DNA of 64,000 nucleotides from Tetracentron sinense (Eukaryota; Streptophyta; Magnoliopsida; Trochodendrales; Trochodendraceae): positions 13,132,416 through 13,196,415 of the forward strand of contig CM026564.1 of NCBI GenBank assembly GCA_015143295.1, read 5' to 3'. Below the pieces are notes generated by a model. It saw only the letters and a program-made list of their open reading frames with translations, had not been told where the DNA came from and did not search any database. Within the stretch, counting starts at the first letter, position 1; each line of letters begins with the position of its first letter. The translations under genes and the position numbers were made by a program. This document shows, piece after piece, positions 11,628-23,265 of this stretch.

Positions 11628-12040
11628 GCACAGTGCAGGACAAGTTGGTCCGAGACAGCAGTGAACCAGTATCACCCTTCTCCTCCATCTACTCCTCTTT
11701 TGCTCCCGTTTGTAAAAATCCAAAAGTCAGGCCATTGTCGGCCTTTTTTTGTTTGAGTCTTTTTTGTAACAAGTCATTTTGCTAATCAGATTGTTTTAAC
11801 TCAAGAATCATGTTTTCAAAAAAAAAAAACATTTCATATCGGCTGATGAAGAAATCACACGGACTCTTCCCCTGGAAGGCCTAGTGTCCTGAAGCCAACA
11901 AATCATCATCATTAAAGCTTGCTAAACTGAAGCTAATTGGTTTGCCAGGAAATTACCTCTAACAGGGCTACCCCTCAAACCCTCCTGAACTCTCCGAAGT
12001 AGAGTATGACTCAGAACATGAAGAGGAACCACCTCAGGAA
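11628..12040 (+). other. PR-RT spacer, candidate Ogre-type intron
   Basis: About 400 bp rich in T runs and stops, with no recognisable protein, separating the protease from the RT region. Ogre elements are known for a stop-rich, spliced interval in this part of pol. Element B has a related spacer (about 31820-32555) with shared strings such as GGCTGATGA and CCCCTGGAAGG. Exact splice sites cannot be fixed by eye. Confidence 0.5.
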
Positions 12041-13550
12041 ATTATGGACCTCCTCGAGCACATTGAAGGACTTCTGCAATCTAACAGGGAAGGCACTGAA
12101 ACAGTTAATCTGGGATCCACAGAGAACCCCCGGCTAGTCAGAATCGGCACCAGTATAAACCTTCAGCGGAGAACAGACATGATCAGTTTTCTGAGAAGCT
12201 ACAGTGATGTCTTCACCTGGTCATATGCTGACATGCCAGGCCTAGACCCAGTATTGGTGGTACACAGACTGCCCTTGAACCCCGACGTCAGATCAGTGAA
12301 GTAGAAACAGAGACGGATGAGGCCCGAATGGTCGCAGAAGGTCAAGGAAGAAGTTGAGAAGCAGATCAGCGCAGGCTTCCTGGCAGTTGCAAACTACCCT
12401 GAGTGGTTGGCTAACATAGTCCCAGTACCCAAGAAGGATGGCAAGGTCCGCATGTGTATTGACTAACAGAATTTAAATAGGGCAAGCCCCAAAGACAACT
12501 TTTCTCTCCCGCACATTGACATTCTGGTCGACAATACTGCTGGGCACGAGACTCTCTCATTCATGGATGGTTTCTCCGGATGCAACCAGATCAGGATGGC
12601 AGAAGAAGACATGGAGAAAACCTCCTTTATCACGCCTTGGGGCACATTCTGCTACAAGGTCATGCCTTTCGGACTCAAGAACGCAAAGGCCACCTACCAG
12701 AGGGCCATGACGGCTTTGTTCCATGACATGATGCACAAGTCCACTAAATCTACGTGGATGACATGATCGTCAAATCGCCGACAGCCGAACAACACCTAAA
12801 ATACCTTAAGAGACTTTGCGATAGACCCCGAGTGTACGACCTAAGACTGAACCAGGATAAATACATCTTCGGAGCCTTATCAGGAAAGCTCATTGGCTTC
12901 ATAGTCAGCAAAAGAGGCATTGAGATCGATCCAACTAAATCCAGAGCTATCATCGAAATACCAACACCCCAAACTGAAAAGGAGATCCGTGGTTTCCTAG
13001 GCAGAATTCAGTACATCAGTCGGTTCATTTCTCAGCTAACTCCGATCTGCGAGCCAATCTTCAAACTTCTCCAAAAGAACACGCCGATAGTCTGGACAAC
13101 AGAATGCCAAGAAGCATTTGACAGAATAAAGCAGTATCTTCTTAATCCTCCAGTACTACTGCCTCCTACACCGGGAAGCCCGCTACTACTCTACATCTCT
13201 ATGCAAGAAACCTTCATGGGGTGCATTCTGGCACAACATGACGAGACTGGCAGAATAGAGCAAGCCATCTACTATATCAGTTAGCGTCTGCTTGAGTACG
13301 AAGAGCGGTACAACCCTCTTGAGAAGACATGTCTGGCACTGGTCTGGGCAACTCAACGTCTTCGGCACTATCTGCTTTCCTATGATCTCCCGGATGGACC
13401 TACTGAAATACTTACTGGAAAAGTCAGCCACCACCGGAAGGACTGCCCGATGGCTTATGATGTTATCTGAATTCGACATCACGTACATGACAAAAAAGTC
13501 AATCAAGGGGCAGGCGATAGCAGATCACCTGGCCCATAGTCCGACCTAGG
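12041..13550 (+). pseudogene. Reverse transcriptase-RNase H of element A
   Basis: Copies the element RNA into DNA. Recognisable RT blocks: DVFTWSYADMPGLDP (about 12210-12250), VPVPKKDGKVRMCID (about 12420-12465), SFMDGFSGCNQI (about 12560), FCYKVMPFGLKNAKATYQR (about 12645), the catalytic YVDD at 12751-12762 followed by MIVKS, then GFLGRIQYISRFI (about 12990) and the RNase H lead YISMQETFMGCILAQ (about 13190). This order is standard for Ty3/gypsy. Breaks: TAG at 12302-12304, TAA at 12464-12466 (replacing the Tyr of IDY), a frameshift just before YVDD, TAG near 13284 and a further frame change after it. The catalytic aspartates survive, but the protein cannot be made intact. Confidence 0.85.
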
Positions 13551-13633
13551 ACTACATGGCTGTACATGATCAGTTTCTAGACGACACCATCCTGTATACA
13601 GAAGTGGATAAACAATAATACTCCGGTTGGGAG

Positions 13634-14099
13634 TTGTACTTTGACGGAGCTACCAACAGTCATGGGTATGGGGCAGGAGCCATCCTGATCTCGCCTAAGG
13701 GAGCACACCTCCTTATCTCAATCAAGCTGAAGTTCAGATGCTCCAACAATGAAGCAGAGTACGAGGCATGCATAGCCGGACAGAAAGAAGCCCTGGACGT
13801 CGGGATTGAAGAGGTAGACGTCTACAGTGACTCATCTTTGGTAATCTGTCAGGCGAATGAGTCTTGGGTCATCTGAGAAGAAGGCTGGTCCTGTACTTAG
13901 CCTACCTCAATCTGCTAATCAGTCAATTCTGAAGAATCAGCTTCAGCCACCGATCCAGGAACCGGAACGAATTCACCGACGCACTGGCCACTATAGCTTC
14001 AATGGTACAAATCCCTACAGACATTATGCTCTGGCCGATAGAAATTCAGCAATAAGATCAGCCTGCCTACTGCCTTCAGATCGAAGAGGTATCAGACAA
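13634..14099 (+). pseudogene. Second (archaeal-type) RNase H of element A
   Basis: A distinct RNase H domain follows the normal one: YFDGATNSHGYGAGAILISP, then NNEAEYEACIAGQKEAL and VYSDSSLVI, with acidic residues in the D-E-D pattern. Acquisition of a second RNase H is an established mark of the Tat lineage and supports assigning element A to it. After about 13876 the frame changes, and the trace continues in pieces (IMLWPIEIQQ, SWYAD) to about 14120. The equivalent in element B was mostly lost with the L3 insertion. Confidence 0.8.
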
Positions 14100-14700
14100 T
14101 AAGTCTTGGTATGCAGACATCTAGCAGTATTTCGATGACGGGACCTTCCCTCTCGATGCTACCAAAAGAGACCGCCGGGCAATCAGAAGACTGGCCATTC
14201 AGTTCGTCCTATCAAGGGGCATCTTGTACAAAAAGTCGCCGAACCTACTCTGGCTCAGATGTCTAGATACCAGTGAAGCAGCACAGGTAGTCGAAGAAGT
14301 TCACGGAGGAATTTGCGGCCCACACATGAATGGGTTGATGTTATCTAAGAAGATATTGAGGCTAGGCTATTACTGGTCTACCATGAAATCAGATTGCTGC
14401 AAGCATGTACAGAAATACCACCAATGCCAAATCTATGCCGATAGGGTAAATGCACCACCCAGTAGGCTACACAATCTCACCGCTCTTTGGCCATTCTCAG
14501 CTTGGGGCATCGACGTCATCGGAACTATTGCTCCAAAAGCATCAAACGGATATCGATTCATCCTGGTAGCAATCGATTACTTCACGAAATGGGTCGAGGC
14601 AGCCTCTTATGCCAGCGTCACAGCCTCAGTGGTTCAGCATTTTCTGAAAAGGGATATCATCTGCCGATATGGGTCCCATATGAGATTGTAACAGATAATG

Positions 14701-16881
14701 TGAAAGTATGCCTCTTTTTAATTTTAGAAACACAGTTCTTGGGGGGCATACATCGAATCCCAAGATCTGACTAAGATTCTAATTGATTTTATTCAATGAA
14801 GGTTAGAATAACATTCACCTTTGCGACTTTGAAATTGTAAAGTCAAATCCACGTTAGAATAGTACTCGCAAAACTTCACAAGTGTCAAGTCTCCTGTTGA
14901 TTCACACGAACCTTCTTTTTCCTTCAAAGCTTTCTCTAATGGAAGCTAATGGCCCTTCCAAATTTCCAGCTCTGTGAATCTTGAATAAAGATCCAATCTT
15001 TATTGATCAAGAACCTTTCTTGATGAACAAGATGAATTCTTGCTTTTCCTCAAGATCCAATCAAGAAGACAAAAGATGAGAGAGATGGGTGTGACCGTAC
15101 ACCTCAAGGAGAGAGAGGGGAGGGTGTGAGGTTTTAGGAGAGGGAGAGAAGAAAAATTCTGGAGAATTATGTATCTTAAAGGGCTGGGCATCCAATCCTT
15201 TATATAAGTTCCCTCTTGGTTGCTTGAATTGTAATCCAATTATAATTCATTAACCTTATCCTAATCCAATTAGGATTCCTCAATAGTTTCCTTTATTGAT
15301 TATTCTCCTAATCCAATTAGGATTAATCTTAAAAGAAACCAACCTTATCCATTAGTAACTAACCTTATCCTTATCCAATAAGGAATCTTGAATTAGTAAC
15401 TAACTAATGGAATCCCTAACAATTAGGGAATCTTTAATTAGTAACTAACTAACTAACTAATTAACTAACCTTATCCAATAAGGTGTTAATTAATTAGAAA
15501 CTAATTAAAATAAAACTTCCTCCATAAAGTGGGCGTCCCACCCTAGGTGGGTCCCACTCCACACGCCCAAAGGGTTTCCAAAACCCTTCTTGGTCACTTG
15601 AATTATTCTTTTATAATAATTCCCAATGGGTCCTACCCATTTGGTTTTTCACATCTAATGTGATTCCACCTTTTAGAGCTTCACTATACCATATAGTGAT
15701 TACTTAGAGAAATTAATTAATTTAATTATAAATTAAATTAAATACTTTAAGAAGGTCCTTGTGTGTGGGATCTAAAGGGATCTCCTATTTCCGGTTGTGG
15801 GACCAAGTACTTCACCTTTTTGGTTGAAGCATTGTTACTAGGAAACACCTTTCCTAAAACTCCATTAGGATCATAGAATGTTATCTAAGTCCCTGGACTT
15901 CCACCAATCACAATTAATGTCCATTAACACAATGTGATTAACCTCCAGAAATTAGAGAATTGCTTGTAAGTACCATCTCACAATATATTTACAAATAAAT
16001 CCTTCCACATTCCGATATCACTTGTAAGCTTCCGGGATTGGAACAATTCCACTGTCTTAGTCCCTAGCTTATGAATAAATCTCTTTCTCATGATTACTTT
16101 TCATTGAACTGAACCTCCAAAACACTTTTGAAGAAAACATTAGAAAAGAACTGACGTATATATTTATATATACTTTTCCATATTAAAAATATCAACTTCG
16201 ATAAAGACCATTTTACCGAAAAGCACCAGTACTGGATTTAACAGTTCAGTTCAACAAGTATCACCTTGATATCATTATCTCCAATTAAGGAGTTGTGGAT
16301 TCCTTATTGAGTGTTTACACACTTCTCCAAACATAGTGTACATGACCCAACGTACCCGGAGTTAGTCCTGTGTATTGGACATTGCCGATTGGCACATCAA
16401 AGCCATATAGACAAATGTCTGAGAAGATTTTAACCTCTCAGGTCTAAGGACAATTTGTCAAATGGATAACCCTAATACAATCTGACAGTGTATTCCATAG
16501 GGTATCCACTAGTGACCCCGTTCAGTATTATGTACTTGCTACATATACTCACATGTTAGTCTAGAGTCACCACTCTTTGTGAATGAGATTCATCACACTA
16601 TCTCATTGAACTACACATGTGCAAGCCATGATGAAGTACGGCGCCCAACCAGTACTCTAGAGGCTTCGAACAATATTAGGTTTACAAGGAACCGGAAAAT
16701 CATATCTCCTCGCAACCTTTGCATGATTTTCCTACAATGTTACCTATGGAACTTTATATCATCATCATATGAGACAGTAATTAATATAAATACCCTTTAT
16801 AGTTGGTTGTGTGAATATGATGCTTGTCTAATCAACATAGAAAAGTCTCTTATTGGCTTTCGAGGGCATATATGTCCAACA
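14701..16881 (-). mobile_element. S2: solo LTR, 2181 bp, with 5-bp TSD TAATG
   Basis: On the minus strand it begins TGTTGGACATATATGCCC and ends GGCATACTTTCA. TAATG stands on both sides (14696-14700 and 16882-16886). Element B, which lacks it, reads straight through GATAATGCTCTCAA. Length and start match S1, so these are two solo LTRs of one family in opposite orientations. The minus-strand TATA box is at about 15198-15206. Short ORFs inside (15000-15239 minus, 16579-16884 plus) are not genes. Confidence 0.93.
15236..15500 (-). repeat. Dyad repeat array upstream of the S2 TATA box
   Basis: A run of short palindromes built on CCTAATCCAATTAGG, CCTTATCCAATAAGG and CCCTAACAATTAGGG, plus repeated TTAGTAACTAAC. 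The S1 array plays the same structural part with different motif sequence. Confidence 0.75.
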
Positions 16882-17539
16882 TAATGCTCTCAACTTCTGC
16901 AACAAGGGGATGACTGACCTCTACCAGAAATTCAAGATCCAACATCACAATTCTATGCTATACAGGCCTCAGACCAATGGTGCAGTTGAAGCTGCTAACA
17001 AGAATTTGAAGAAAATCATAGAGAAGATGGCAACCAAATACTCTGCCTGGCATGAGATGCTCCCTTATGCACTCATTGCCTACAGAACGTCCATCCGAAC
17101 CTCAACTGGGGCAACATCATTCGCTCTGGCCTATGGTATGGAAGCAGTCCTCACTGTCGAAGTACAAATTCCATCACTCCGGGTGTTAATAGAAGCAGAA
17201 CTCACAGAAGTAGAATGGGCACAGACCCGGTACGAGCAGTTAAACCTGATCGAAGAGCGACGACTGAAAGCCATCAACCACTCTCAGGCTAATCAGAGGC
17301 GCATGGCTAGGGCATTAAACAGGAAAGTCAAGCCAAGAAGCATCGAGATCGGCGACCTGGTCCTCCGGAAAATGTTACCAAATCGCCCTGACCCAAAGGG
17401 CAAGTTCACTCCTAACTATAAAGGCCCATATGTCGTCCTAGACAAATTCTCTGGTGGTGCCCTTCAACTCAGACGTATGGATGATGAAGACCTCCCAGAG
17501 CCCGTCAACATGGACAAAGTCAAAAGATATTACGCTTAG

Positions 17540-19420
17540 GGTCTAGATCTGATAGGCGCTTTACACTTGTAGTCTCTCTAGGAAATGACAAGAGGCCATC
17601 CTTAGCCCACTCTTCATCCCTCTTTCCTGTAACCCGTTTACAAATCAAATCAAATCTCGCTAGTTAGCCCCTTAAGCCTGACAGTCCCTCTTTCATTACA
17701 CTTTTCAGGGACACCCTCCCTCGCCCTCTGCGGCATTGGCCTGAACTACGTCATGACCTGATCCTGCAAAGGTACGTAGGCAACCTGTCAAATCCGGTGC
17801 GGTCACATTTGGGACATCAACTTCTCGACTCTCCCCCAAATAGAGTCCCTCACACCCCAAGCAGAGACAGACTCTCCTAGCTTCCCAAGCAAATCGATTC
17901 TCGTGGGTACAAAGTTTCTATCAAAAGAAAACCCAAAATAGAAGTTGAAACATTTCAACAGTCAGAAACTCCCTACAGAGACAATCTCTCTGGACTCTTT
18001 ACCCAGCAGAGACAACCTCTCCAGAAAAACAAAATCCTCGGATAGAGACAACCTCTCTATCCGCAGCTGAGACAACCTCTCTCGCCCTCTCTCCCTCATC
18101 CAAAAAAATAAAAATCACCGGGAATCATAAGGCACAGGCCTTAAGCAAACAATCTCCCCGGAAACAGAAGAATCCTCCCAGAGAGTGAAAATCAATTATT
18201 CAAACCAAAACCTCCAAGGGAGAGCAAATCAACTACAAACAGGAGAAATCTCAGGGTGTCCCAAACTTCTGTCCCTCAGCTTACATTTCGTCCTACTCTA
18301 AGTCCTCCTCGATCCCTTAGGAATTACGATGCAAGCGTAATATCACATCTGCATCCCCAGGGAAATATCATCCTCAAATCCCTAGAGGAGCGCCATTCAG
18401 GGCTATGACGGGGGAAGACCTATTTTTCCCTACATAAACAAAACCTCCCCAATAAGTCACGGGCATGAGTGAAAACCGGCAATGGCCTCATTGCGCAAAA
18501 ATCACGCGATCCCCAGACCTAGTCTTGAGATTAAGGGAAAAAATCAATTAGCTTCGCAGGCATGAGGAAAACCGGCAACGGCCTCATCGTGCAAAAATTC
18601 TGCGAACCCCATGACTTGGTCATTCCAAGGGTAAAAAAGGGAGAAAGGCTGAAGAGCAGTTTGGCAACAACATCTGGCAGCAATCAGGCTAGCCAGATAA
18701 ATCTCCTACAGCAATCCCCAGCAGGTGGCTTAGAAGAGCAGCTTCCCCAACACTAGGCTCTAGCAGAGTCCAGATCCCCAACAGTGATCTACGGCAGTGT
18801 TATATCCCTCAGCAGATCCCTAGCAACGGTCTACAATGGCATTACATCCCCCAGCAGATCTCCCCAGTAGAAACATCATTTTTGCTCCCCTAGCAAGCTT
18901 CTCCCCAGTCAGAGTCTAATCTCCAGCAGTGACAAGACAAACAGGTCTACCCGTGAGCCTCATCGGTGGTGACAAAATTTCTTCCAGGTCATACTCTGCT
19001 CTCCAAGAGCGAAAGACAGACTAAAGAACCCCCAAAGCCCTGACTAAGGCACTTTCCTGGCAAAACTAATAGCTAGTTGAACATTCTTTCTAGTGAAAGA
19101 AATTTTTTTACAAAAGACCAAAACCTTTTACAAAATATTTTCAAAAACAAACTCTTTGGTATCCTGACTAGATTGTACCAGCCTGCACTGAGCAGCCCCA
19201 GTAAGTCAGAGCAGAAGAAGCCGGCACTATGCCTCCCCGCAAGTCGCAATCAACAGAGTCATGGAAAAGCATCCTCACCTTTATCCCCTGCATGACATCC
19301 CTGCATGGCATCACACCTTGTGTGACCAAACTCCTCAGCATCATCTTTGGTCAAAAATCCAGTGCCTCTCGGCCATTTCAATCATCTGGCTAGTGCCTCT
19401 TGGACATGCCGCACGCTTTC
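17540..19420 (+). other. 3' UTR of element A
   Basis: No coding domain. It holds a block at about 17630-17790 shared with element B (about 37310-37480), including CTAGTTAGCCCCTTAAGCC and GGTACGTAGGCAACC. GAGACAACCTCTC dyads follow at 17864-18082, then CAGCAG-rich sequence at about 18650-18960. A 64-aa ORF at 18562-18756 has no recognisable feature. Long 3' UTRs with tandem repeats are typical of the Tat lineage. Confidence 0.7.
17864..18082 (+). repeat. Interspersed dyad GAGACA(A/G)NCTCTC array
   Basis: Copies start at 17864, 17978, 18009, 18045 and 18069. Each has GAGA/TCTC arms around a short centre. A looser set occurs at the equivalent place in element B (about 37510-37745). Confidence 0.75.
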
Positions 19421-19740
19421 GACACTCCCGTGTGTCCTCGACATCCCGTGTATACCTTTACAGCGCATACCACCTACATGTCTCATCTTCGACACCCCCG
19501 TGTGTCCTCGACATCTCGTGTATACCTTTGCAGCGTATACCATCTGCATGTCCCTTCTTTTGACACCCCCGTGTGTCTTTGACATCCCGTGTATACCTTT
19601 ACAGCATATACCACCCGCATTTCCCTTCTTTTGACACTCCCGTGTGTCCTCAACATCCCGTGTGTACCTTTATAGTGTACACCACCCGTATGTCACCCCT
19701 TCAACACCCTGCGTGTTCTTAACACCCTGTGTGTCTCTTA
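19421..19740 (+). repeat. 70-71 bp tandem repeat in the element A 3' UTR
   Basis: About 4.5 units with GACACYCCCGTGTGTCCT at 19421, 19491, 19562 and 19633, each followed by GACATCCCGTGTATACC and a CATRCCACC block. The last unit is degenerate. The units leave several frames open on both strands (19261-19634), so those ORFs are repeat artefacts. The 3' UTRs of Tat elements are known to hold such arrays and can give rise to satellites. Confidence 0.9.
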
Positions 19741-19988
19741 AATCAAACTCGATCGATTCCTTCCTGCCGACGCCTCCAGGCTAAGCCGTCCCTGCATCCA
19801 TCATGGCCCAGTGAGTAGTCTGAACTACCCGCTCTTCCCTAGCATTGGCCTTGCCACTACGTTGCACTCACCATTTGCGCTGCATACATACATACCATCA
19901 TCCTATATCCCTATTATCCGAGCTTGGTGTAAAAATAGGATGATTACAGTCTTTGCCGTTCGAATCGCCAACATTGGCATTCTCTAGC

Positions 19989-20001
19989 AAAGAGGGGTAG
20001 C
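19989..20001 (+). other. Polypurine tract of element A
   Basis: AAAGAGGGGTAGC directly precedes the TGTAAGC start of LTR3. Purine-rich sequence at this place primes plus-strand synthesis. Confidence 0.7.
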
Positions 20002-20666
20002 TGTAAGCACCAAATTTTTACACTCCATCTAATTGTAGTTAAAATCCCTTAACTATGGTTACCTCCCCTACCAAGTCCCTCACAACCTAGGTAAGCCTAT
20101 TCTGTCAAACCCTAGAAAAACTCATGTCCTAAACCCTAGCATTAGGTGACCGCAGCGTACCCCTTAAACCCATGGCCTATAGGGCCTGACCCTCAGCCTT
20201 GAGCCCACAAGGCCCAAAAACCTTAGAACAAAGCCTCCATGTCGCGACCTAAAACCCACCCTAAGAGTTAGAGTGAACTTTGGACGACTAATCATGGCTT
20301 ACATGACTTGCTTGACAAACCAACCTGCAAAAACCCACAGAGCATATACAATAGAGGACATTATAGCGGAAACTTAACCATAAAGCACAGCGGAAGTCTA
20401 CCAAATCTCTATGTATATACATACGCAAAATCCAAGTTTATACAAAAAGTAACCAAAAGAAAGTGTGGACAGACCCGCCAAAATACATGAATGTATATCT
20501 CTCATCTCACCCACAACTATTCACTCAGAATCCACAACCGCCTAATGGTAACCCTCTACTGGAGGTTCCTCCAAAGGCTCCTCGACATACTCCTCTTCCA
20601 CCCATGGACCAGGAGCACAAACATCAAATGGAGCAGCAGCTCCCTCAGAACCTGCCGACATAAGAA

Positions 20667-20698
20667 GTACGGCTGAGCATGGAATACTCAGCGGGTAC
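20667..20698 (-). repeat. Conserved 32-bp hairpin, copy in L1
   Basis: Outer GTAC...GTAC and inner CTGAGCAT/ATACTCAG arms. Same position relative to the LTR end as in L2, L3, L4 and element C. Confidence 0.8.
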
Positions 20699-20964
20699 TA
20701 AGCACTAACCAACAGTCATAGCATACGGATAGCATACATAAAGCAGGAAACAATTCACGCATATAAGGCAGGAGCCATCAATATCATAACAAGGAAATAA
20801 GGAAATTTATAATCATGCTTGCATTTTATGAAAAGCCGATAACACCCTTCAAAACACCGTGCACTTGACTTGACTGAAAATACCATTTCCATGCTTGAAA
20901 ACTTGTCATGTTTGTCTTATCTTGTCATATCATGCGTGTCATGCCATGTCATGCTTGCTTGGAA

Positions 20965-21300
20965 AGTAAACTACTTGTGAGGGAAGGGAGACCCTTCTTC
21001 CTAGAATGCTTATGCTTGTCATGCCATGTCTTGCTTGCTTGGAAAAGTAAACTACTTGTGAGGGAAGGGAGACCCTTCTTCCTAAATGCCCATGCTTGTC
21101 ATGTCATGTATCATGCTTGCTTGTTCAGAAAAGAAATCTACTTGTGAGGGAAGGGAGACCCTTCTTCCTAGAATGCTCATGCTTGTCTTTCCACTTGTGA
21201 GATTCACTTGTGAGATGTCCTTGTGAGATGCACTTGCGAGGGAAGGGAGACCCTTCTTATGATATGTATGCACTTGCGAGGGAAGGGAGACCCTTCTTAT
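20965..21300 (-). repeat. GAAGGGAGACCCTTC unit array in L1
   Basis: Repeated units, up to about 90 bp long, contain ACTTGTGAGGGAAGGGAG followed by ACCCTTCTTCC. The core GAAGGG-AGA-CCCTTC is a perfect dyad. Confidence 0.8.
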
Positions 21301-22234
21301 GAAAATCTATGACTGTCTTATCCTTGCCAAAAGCGAGGTAAAACATATCGTCGGATATGCCCCACCTCTAAATCCCATTCTTGAAAACCTCGGTAAATCA
21401 TGTCATGTATGCGTGCTCGTGAGGACCGTGTACATACTTGCATTTAAATTTAAATATGACATTTGGGTAATTTCACAACACATATAACATCAATAATTGA
21501 GCAATATAATATTCATATCATTTAGGGAAAGCAAGAAGACACACTATCATAGGCCCTAGCAATATTCATAATTTATTAGGCATGCATTTCCAACTTTACA
21601 ACTCATTTTATTCACCTTGACATTTCATCAAACATGGGGTGTTCATTATTCATTATTCATTTAAACTTAAATCATGCTTTTCTAGGTGAGTTTACTCACA
21701 TCATAAAGGTGTGTTTATTATGGATACAATGCCCTCCCCATTTTAATCATCACAACACAACCCTTGGCATCCAATCGCCCATTCCATCTCCATTCACCAT
21801 TCACCATTCACCATTCACAACCATCCATCTCATAGCACATGTGTAACTGAAAGAAAATCAAAAGAAATAAAGGGAAAAGAGGAACTATAACTAGGAGGGA
21901 AGTAAGAAGTACCGACCTTGATCAAGTGAGGAAGAAATCCCCTTTCCAAAACGACTGTGTAGCTGCTGCCCTAGCTTGGAGAACGCTCTCCACGAGTGCT
22001 TGAGCCGAGAACTTGGAGAAGAGCCGAGCTTGAAGTGATCTAGGGTCTCAAACCCCTTTGATTTCTCTTCCAAAGACAAGCCCTAGGTTGGAATCGCCTT
22101 CTCCCCTTTCTCCTATTCTCTCAAACTCTCTAAGTGTTGAATGATGCCCTACAGGCTCGAGTTAAACTCTTAAGGTAAGAGTGAACCGACCAAAAGACCA
22201 TAATACCCTTACTAAAATTTCTGCAAAGACACGA

Positions 22235-22720
22235 GTGCCGAACACGTTGTGCTATGAATAGTGCCAAACACGTTGTGCTGTGAATAGTGCCGAATACGTT
22301 GTGCTGTGAACAGTGCCGAACACGTTGTGCTGTGAACAGTGCCGAACACGTTGTGCTGTGAATAGTGCCGAACACGTTGTGCTGTGAATAGTACCAAACA
22401 CGTTGTGCTGTGAATAGTGCCAAACACGTTGTGCTGTGAAGGGTGCCGAACCCGTTGTCACGTCGTCTTATGCATAGTGCTGAGCTTGTTGTCCGTTGTC
22501 TTATGCATAGTGCTGAGCTCGTTGTCCGTTGTCTTATGTACAACGTGCCCATCGTGACCTGTACAACGTTACACGTTGTTTGCTGTACAACGTACACGTT
22601 GTCTGCGGCACGACGTACCCGTTGTCTGTTGCACAACGGATGCACAACGTATACGTTATCTGCGGCACGGCGTACCCGTTGTCTGTTGCACAATGGATGC
22701 ACAATGTATACGTTATCAGA
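22235..22720 (-). repeat. 26-bp tandem array plus ACAACGT dyads in L1
   Basis: Eight 26-bp units GTGCCGAACACGTTGTGCTG+TGAATA (22235-22442), then looser repeats with palindromes ACAACGT-TAC-ACGTTGT and ACAACGT-AC-ACGTTGT, and a roughly 70-bp duplication near 22600-22715. The 26-bp unit, reverse complemented, aligns with the 24-26 bp unit of L4. Confidence 0.88.
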
Positions 22721-23033
22721 GTACGTCCTTAGTGCCTTCCGAGCTACGTCCTTAGCGCCTTCCGAGCTACGATTCCCTGCAAGTCCAGACTGTTTTGGCC
22801 ATATCTTTTGACTCGTTCGTCCGATTTTGACGATTCAACTTGCGTTGGGTTCGTACTTTGAAAAGGAACATTTCTGACTTTTCGAAATTTCCAATTTCTT
22901 CCTTATTTATTAATTATACCTCTTTAAAGGCAAAATGGCAACGAAAGTGTCATGCATTAAAGGTGAAAAGGTCCGGGGCTCTACACTCCAGAACCAAGTG
23001 GGCAGGGCCCAGCCCATTAAACACAAGTCTCAG

Positions 23034-23105
23034 AATGTCGGTAGAAGTTCTACCGACATTTCTGTTTAGCCTGATTTTGTGTTATCGGTAGAACTTCTAC
23101 CGACA
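23034..23105 (+). repeat. Two hairpins upstream of the LTR3 TATA box
   Basis: 23034-23060 is a perfect dyad (AATGTCGGTAGAA / TTCTACCGACATT, 1-nt loop). 23083-23105 is a near-identical second one. They lie about 150-220 bp before TATAAAA at 23259. Confidence 0.85.
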
Positions 23106-23258
23106 TCTATGAGTTCCTAGTTGTAGGCTTGCAACACCCCTGCACACTCAACCCCCACCTTAGTTCCTCCCTTCTCAACCCTTAGACGACCATCACCAGG
23201 TCCAATGCCATTCTCCCCCTTTCTTCCTAAACCCTTTTAGGTCCCTAGCCTTCTTCCC

Positions 23259-23265
23259 TATAAAA
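23259..23265 (+). promoter_or_regulatory. TATA box of LTR3
   Basis: TATAAAA in a GC-richer context (CCCTATAAAACC). LTR4 has TATATAAA at 39832-39839 in the matching place. Function is inferred from position. Confidence 0.6.

Larger units (their letters stand above)
14100..17539 (+). pseudogene. Integrase of element A, split by solo LTR S2
   Basis: Inserts the cDNA into the chromosome. Zinc-finger part: VHGGICGPHMNG ... CCKHVQKYHQCQ (about 14300-14430, H-H-C-C). Catalytic core: WGIDVIGTIAPKASNGYRF with the first Asp (about 14500-14560), then IVTDN with the second Asp at about 14685-14698, where S2 is inserted. After S2: YRPQTNGAVEAANKN with the Glu (about 16960-17000). The C-terminal part has GDLVLRKML and KGPYVVL (about 17350-17440) and ends at TAG 17537-17539 after VKRYYA. 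A 1-nt loss before the S2 site (GGGTCCC versus GGTGTCCC in element B) also shifts the frame. Confidence 0.85.
20240..22985 (-). mobile_element. L1: solo chromovirus-type LTR, 2746 bp, TSD CTCCA
   Basis: On the minus strand it starts TGTAGAGCCCCGGACC (22985) and ends GGTTTTAGGTCGCGACA (20240). CTCCA flanks both sides (20235-20239 and 22986-22990). The same family features occur in L4: a conserved AAGTTGAATCGTCAAAATC block (here about 22795-22840), a 24-26 bp tandem array, GAAGGGAGACCCTTC repeats, and the 32-bp CTGAGYAT hairpin. There is no coding region. The 190-aa minus-strand ORF at 22130-22702 and its neighbours come from the tandem repeat. Confidence 0.93.

Noticed and set aside
19261-19634. 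Several overlapping ORFs on both strands
   Set aside because: Products of the 70-bp tandem repeat in the element A 3' UTR.
22130-22811. ORFs of 122 and 190 codons on opposite strands
   Set aside because: Both come from the 26-bp array and related repeats of L1.
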